Part shown: positions 60,706 to 64,000 of the stretch, piece after piece
Position numbering within the stretch: the first letter of the stretch is position 1
Layout of the letters: each line of letters starts with the position of its first letter
Source: Bog-532 sp965277615
GTDB lineage: Bacteria > Actinomycetota > Actinomycetes > Streptosporangiales > Streptosporangiaceae
Direction of reading: 5' to 3'
NCBI GenBank assembly: GCA_965277615.1
Contig: CBDIDG010000005.1
Location: 2,480,001-2,544,000, forward strand
Length of the DNA: 64,000 nt
The notes under the pieces: generated by a model
What the model saw: only the letters and a program-made list of their open reading frames with translations
What the model was told of the DNA's origin: nothing
Databases searched by the model: none
Translations under genes and position numbers: made by a program

Positions 60706-60785
60706 CCCGGCATCCCGGCATCCAGCGCCCAGCCCAGCATCGCCTTCGCGAGCCTGGTCTTGGAGGCGAGTGACATCTCAGAACG

Positions 60786-60800
60786 TTGAGCTGTGCTCAA
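60786..60800. promoter_or_regulatory. Palindromic operator candidate before the SRPBCC-TetR unit
   Basis: TTGAGC-TGT-GCTCAA is a perfect 15-bp palindrome 28 bases before the SRPBCC start, with the same 6-3-6 architecture as the site at 6286. It probably binds the TetR protein encoded downstream (inference). Confidence 0.6.
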
Positions 60801-60828
60801 AGTCAAAGCAATGCTCTAAGGAGATGTC

Positions 60829-61290
60829 ATGTGGCAGGTCGAGGTCTTTGGTGACGTCCGCGCCGACAGGCAGACCGTGTGGGCGTGGTACGAGGCGACC
60901 GACCAGGCGCCGTCGTGGGATCCGCTGATCAAGCGGATCGAGTCCGACGGGCCGCTGGAGCTCGGCGTGCGGGGCCGTAACCACCCGGTCAGCGGCCCGT
61001 CCGCGTCGTTCGTCTACACCGAGGTCACCCGGCTGGTGAGCTACACCGAGGTGTCGTCCGCTCCAGGCGCGAAGTTCGCGTTCACGCACCGGGTGACCGA
61101 CCTCCCAGACGGCCGGCTGCGCCTCACGCACGGCGCCGAGGTGTCCGGGCCGCTGGCGAGGCTGTACTGCCCGCTGATGCGCACCCGGTTCGAGAAGGGC
61201 ATGCGGGTAGCGATGGACAACCTGGTGCAGCTGGTCGAGACCGGACCGCCGCCGATCGCGACCGCCGCCGGCCCTGCGCCGGCTGGCTGA
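60829..61290 (+). CDS. SRPBCC-family (polyketide cyclase/START-like) protein
   Basis: A 153-residue protein with the SRPBCC pattern: 'VEVFGDVRADRQTVWAWYEATDQAPSWDPLIKRIES' at the start (strand, two helices, Trp-Asp), central beta strands 'KFAFTHRVTDLPDGRLRLTHGAEV' and a long C-terminal helix 'FEKGMRVAMDNLVQLVETG'. These bind hydrophobic ligands. The start follows AAGGAG. It is 20 bases before a TetR gene and shares a palindrome-bearing promoter with it. Ligand unknown. Confidence 0.8.
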   Translation: MWQVEVFGDVRADRQTVWAWYEATDQAPSWDPLIKRIESDGPLELGVRGRNHPVSGPSASFVYTEVTRLVSYTEVSSAPGAKFAFTHRVTDLPDGRLRLTHGAEVSGPLARLYCPLMRTRFEKGMRVAMDNLVQLVETGPPPIATAAGPAPAG

Positions 61291-61310
61291 CGCCCTTCTA
61301 GTATTGGCCG

Positions 61311-62030
61311 ATGCCCTGGTCCATGCCGCCCACCCGACGCGCGCAGCGGCGCGAGGCGACGCTGGCCGAGATCCGCGACACCGCGCGAGCGCTGCTGGCC
61401 GAGTCCGGGCCGGACGCGGTGACCCTGCGCGGCATCGCCACGCGGCTGGGCATGGCACCGGCCGGGGTCCACTACTACTACGCCTCCCGCGATGACCTGC
61501 TCACCGCGATCATCATCGATGCCTTCGACGAGCTCGCCGCCGCGACGACCGGTGCGGCCCAGTCGGGCGGGCCGCGACTCGCCCATACACAGGTCTGGAC
61601 CGACGCCGCGCTGACCTACCGCGCCTGGGCGATGGCCAATCCAGAGCTATTCCAGCTCGCTCACAGCGCCACGGCGACCCATCTCAAGAGCCGGCCGGGC
61701 TTGCTCGAGGCCAAGAACCGCGCCGTCCGCGCGCTCACCGATCCACTCGCCGCCGCCGTCGCCAGCGGCGAGATCGACCTGTCGTCCAGTACAGTACCGA
61801 TTTCCCCCGCGCTGCGAGGCCAGCTGCAACGCTACGCCGCTGCCGCTGCGGTGCCATCCGACCCGCACCTGCAGCTGTTCCTGCTGCAGGCCTACACGCT
61901 CGTGCACGGCGCTGTCGTGCTCGCCGTCACCGGCAGCCTGCCCCGCGAACTGCTGGAGGACGACTCATTGTTCCAAGCCCAGCTGGCACGCCTGCTCCCG
62001 AACGCGCCCAGCAGGTCGGGCGACCACTGA
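61311..62030 (+). CDS. TetR-family transcriptional regulator
   Basis: A 239-residue regulator: helix-turn-helix 'IRDTARALLAESGPDAVTLRGIATRLGMAPAGVHYYYASRDDLLTAIIIDAF', with the YYY recognition helix typical of the family, and a TetR_C-type ligand domain ('WAMANPELFQLAHSATATHLK' matches the WHG-type signature). An alternative ATG four codons downstream (61323) is possible; neither has a strong ribosome site. It is co-directional with the SRPBCC gene and likely autoregulates both through the upstream palindrome. Confidence 0.88.
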   Translation: MPWSMPPTRRAQRREATLAEIRDTARALLAESGPDAVTLRGIATRLGMAPAGVHYYYASRDDLLTAIIIDAFDELAAATTGAAQSGGPRLAHTQVWTDAALTYRAWAMANPELFQLAHSATATHLKSRPGLLEAKNRAVRALTDPLAAAVASGEIDLSSSTVPISPALRGQLQRYAAAAAVPSDPHLQLFLLQAYTLVHGAVVLAVTGSLPRELLEDDSLFQAQLARLLPNAPSRSGDH

Positions 62031-62069
62031 GGGCGCGGGCCAGCGCACTGTCGTCGTAACGGATCCTGC

Positions 62070-62240
62070 GCACCCGTCTCCGCCGCGAACGCCCTGGCCG
62101 CAGCCTCATCCCGGTCACGCTCGCCGAGGTCCGCCGTCTACTGGCACACCTGATCACGCCCACCCCGCGCCGCGCCGCCGCCTGGAACTGGCCCACCTGG
62201 CGAAGACACCGCCAGCGCCGGGCCAGAACCAGCCACTACC
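62070..62240 (+). pseudogene. Transposase C-terminal fragment (IS701-like)
   Basis: The frame reads 'SLIPVTLAEVRRLLAHLIT' then 'WNWPTWRRHRQRRARTSHY'. This resembles the C-termini of IS701-type transposases, where 'W-s-WRR-HQaRAr-shY' is standard. Nothing else of the element remains. Confidence 0.55.
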
Positions 62241-62287
62241 CGTCAAGGACAGGCGCCCAACTACGATCGAGATGTCGTCATCCTCGT

Positions 62288-62521
62288 TCATGTTGCTGTG
62301 CCGGTGATGGCGCAATCCATGCGAGCGATGCCGGCGGCGAGCCGTTTTGCCAAAACCATGGCTGCGATCGCCTGGTTGCGAGTGAACAAGCGGTCGGCCC
62401 AGTCCGAGACGATCCACGCGCCCTGGCCATCAGCCGCCGCGTGCACGCTGTACCGTGCGGTTGCGATGACGCGCCCGTCGTACTCGGCGGTCATGAAGTC
62501 GTCGTCGATTCGAGCTGCCAT
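62288..62521 (-). CDS. Small AICE-associated protein, second copy
   Basis: A 77-residue protein, 'MAARIDDDFMTAEYDGRVIATARY', 'WIVSDWADRLFTRNQAIAAMVLAKRLAAG'. It is clearly homologous to the gene at 30421 over its whole length but with a different C-terminal end. Here the partner DUF2637 gene is missing. It lies just inside the right-type flank of tRNA-Thr copy 4, the same position as the first copy, which marks it as a backbone gene of the same element family. Confidence 0.6.
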   Translation of the reverse strand: MAARIDDDFMTAEYDGRVIATARYSVHAAADGQGAWIVSDWADRLFTRNQAIAAMVLAKRLAAGIARMDCAITGTAT

Positions 62522-62683
62522 GCGGGACCTCACTTTCGGTATTGAGGTCCGGAAGCCAGTGACAAACCAAGTGACAACAACCCCAGTTAACGCCAGACCG
62601 CATCAGTACGAGCTAGACAGCGTTACCGCCCCGAACTGCACTGACGCGACCCAGCGCGACCATCTCGGAGGTAACGAGCGTCC
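62522..62683 (+). repeat. Right-type att flank, copy 2 (homologous to 30667-30829)
   Basis: Matches the flank before tRNA-Thr copy 2 in blocks CCTCACTTTCGGTA, GCCAGTGACAAACCAAGTGA and GAACTGCACTGACGCGA. Scattered substitutions show the two ends have diverged. Tandem AGTGACAAAC-type arm sites are kept. Confidence 0.75.
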
Positions 62684-62728
62684 ATGGCAAGGAGAAGGTC
62701 TACGGTTCGATTCCGAAACGGGGCTCCA
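62684..62728 (+). tRNA. tRNA-Thr 3' fragment, copy 4, diverged (attachment-site core)
   Basis: Same 45-bp tRNA-Thr 3' end as copies 1-3 with two changes: GGT to GGC in the anticodon position and CCGTA to CCGAA in the T-stem, which breaks a T-arm pair. It cannot be a working tRNA. Arm-like repeats (AAGTGCCAAACCAAGTGCC) also follow it at ~62764. Confidence 0.75.
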
Positions 62729-62782
62729 GCTCACGAGGCCTTCCGGACCTCAGGTTTGTTGATCAAGTGCCAAACCAAGTGC

Positions 62783-63400
62783 CTACGGCGTAGCGGCTAC
62801 ATCCGCTGCGCCGCTGCCATCTTCTGAGTCGTCGCCGAAGACGGTGTCCATCACGTGGGATCGCCGCAGGCGCCGGCGCGGCCCATCGAGCCGGTCATGC
62901 CGTTGCTGCGCAGTGTGCGGACGAAGGCAGCGGACCGGAACTGGCTGCCCCGGTCCGAGTGCACCACCACTGTTCCCGCGGGTGAGCGCAGCGCGATGGC
63001 GAGGGGCCGTCCGCGGTGAACTGGCGGGCGACCAGGTTGTCGTGCGCTGGCGGCCCGGCCCTCCGGTCAGGCCGGGCTCCTTCGCGAAGGCGGACCAGAT
63101 CTGCTGCTGGGGGCACAGCCGGGCGACCTTGTTCTCCCCGGCGGAGATGCCGCAGGCGGCCAGCTCGGCCGCGATGAACCGGTACCCGAACGCCGGGCCA
63201 TCGGCGTGGATGTCCGCCGCCGCGTTGATCAGTTGCGCATCGTCCCAGTCCCGCTGCGGCACCGGCTCCATGCGCCAGGCATAGAACGCCTGCCTGGAAA
63301 AGCCCAGCACCCGGCAGGTCACCGCGACAGGAACACCGTCCGCGGCAAGGTCACGGATCACCCGGGGGAGGGTGATGACGCAGACCCAGCTGGCAGGCAC
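62783..63400 (-). pseudogene. IS3-family transposase (OrfB), broken
   Basis: The frame from 63400 encodes the HTH_21 region 'VPVAVTCRVLGFSRQAFYAWR' and 'AFGYRFIAAELAACGISAGENKVARLC'. The frame then shifts: 'DNLVARQFTADGP' and, further on, 'TVVVHSDRGSQFRSAAFVRTLRSNGMTGSMGRAGACGD' are read in other frames. The first catalytic Asp region is deleted between them. Only part of the rve domain remains. Typical IS3/IS150-group OrfB, inactive. Confidence 0.8.
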
Positions 63401-63498
63401 GTTGGCGGGATGCGTGAACCGACATGCGCCTCTTAGCCCGCCAATTCCGATCTAGATCGGCGCATTAATTTATGAATTTTGCCTAGCAGGGATCTCAT

Positions 63499-64000
63499 AT
63501 GCCCCAAACAGCAGCTGCGGGTATCCCGGAGACGACGAAGAGCAACCAGCGGCTTGCCATCTTGCTGGCAATGGCAATGTTCGTGCTGGTCGTCGACACG
63601 TCGCTAATGAACGTGTCGATTTCAGCGGTCGTCCGGGATATCGGCACCACGGTGAGCGGGGTCCAGTCGGCCATCGCGCTCGAAGCGCTGGTCTCTGCCG
63701 CGTTCATCCTGATCGGTAGCAAGGTCGGGGATCTGATCGGGCGGAAGCTGGCGTATGTGCTGGGGCTGCTGGCTTATGCCGTCGGCGCCCTGGCGATGGC
63801 CTTCGCCCAGAGCCTGACCGCGATCATCGTGTTCTGGGCGGTGGTGGGCGGCCTGGGCGCGTCGCTCCTGCTGCCCGCCATGCAGTCCCTGATCCACGGC
63901 AACTTCGCAGGTGCGGCCCAGAAGAAGGCCTATGCCCTGGTCGGGGCATCGGCGGCGATCGCGGCCGCGGTCGGGCCGCTGTTCGGAGGCTTCGTCACCA
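63499..64000 (+). CDS. MFS transporter (DHA2/EmrB-QacA type), 3' end outside window
   Basis: From the ATG at 63499 (AGGGAT site upstream) the frame stays open to the window edge, giving 167 residues. It starts with a short hydrophilic tail, then 'LAILLAMAMFVLVVDTSLMNVSISAVVRDI', the first helix with the VD-t-mN-al motif of DHA2 drug exporters. 'FILIGSKVGDLIGRKLAYVLGLLAYAVGAL' (the GxLaDrxGrkx motif A region) and 'WAVVGGLGASLLLPAMQSLI' follow. Four to five of the expected 14 helices are visible. Proton-driven efflux of organic compounds is the family role. Confidence 0.88.
   Translation, partial: MPQTAAAGIPETTKSNQRLAILLAMAMFVLVVDTSLMNVSISAVVRDIGTTVSGVQSAIALEALVSAAFILIGSKVGDLIGRKLAYVLGLLAYAVGALAMAFAQSLTAIIVFWAVVGGLGASLLLPAMQSLIHGNFAGAAQKKAYALVGASAAIAAAVGPLFGGFVT

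Overview
This 64-kb window is GC-rich DNA from an actinomycete. The clues are strong G/C preference at third codon positions, frequent GTG/TTG starts, two ECF41 (SigJ-type) sigma factors, LLM (F420/flavin-type) oxidoreductases, DUF2637 membrane-protein genes typical of actinobacterial integrative elements (AICEs), and an arcA/DUF1269/MarC-like neighbourhood. The genus cannot be fixed from the sequence. It reads as an accessory region: intact catabolic and transport operons alternate with insertion sequences and many broken genes.

Region by region. 0-4.3 kb: an amidohydrolase cut by the window edge, a DUF59 protein, an NmrA-like reductase and the aldolase/acetaldehyde dehydrogenase pair that ends meta-cleavage or steroid-ring pathways. 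4.6-5.6 kb: a solute-binding-protein tail and a symmetric 357-bp inverted repeat made of two transposase 3' ends. 5.7-12.8 kb: a TetR/membrane-protein pair with a palindromic operator, a MntP-like pump, a 3' fragment of tRNA-Tyr, a ThrE-type exporter, arginine deiminase, MarC and DUF1269 proteins, and a kinase fragment.

12.85-30.87 kb is bounded by two copies of a 45-bp tRNA-Thr(GGT) 3' end. It carries a broken histidine kinase, an IS256-family element, two ECF41 sigma factors with near-consensus ECF41 promoters, an orphan cytochrome b, two reductase genes, a second IS256 element, a broken methyltransferase, lactate permease, and a frameshifted cysteine synthase-like gene. At its right end are AICE-type DUF2637 remnants. 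30.87-33.5 kb holds a truncated tyrosine integrase fused to half of an EamA transporter, plus small debris.

33.5-62.7 kb is bounded by two more tRNA-Thr fragments. It contains a near-identical copy of the second IS256 element, a methyltransferase, an operon of alpha/beta-hydrolase-LuxR fusion, LLM, hotdog, RidA and LLM genes, and a LacI-controlled glycosidase/ABC-sugar locus with three identical operators. It also contains an XRE-type regulator divergent from an SDR and an NmrA gene, and a GntR-CoA transferase-HyuA-HyuB-isochorismatase operon divergent from an HMG-CoA lyase-like gene. A SRPBCC/TetR pair and transposase debris close it. 62.7-64 kb: an IS3 remnant and the start of an MFS exporter.

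The most unusual feature is the set of four tRNA-Thr 3'-end copies. They share matching flanks: a left-type flank at 12.9 and 33.6 kb and a right-type flank at 30.7 and 62.5 kb. This suggests tandem accretion of related tRNA-Thr-targeting elements that have lost their own integrase (CIME-like islands) and carry different catabolic cargo. This is inference from repeats and gene decay. It needs comparison with an empty site.
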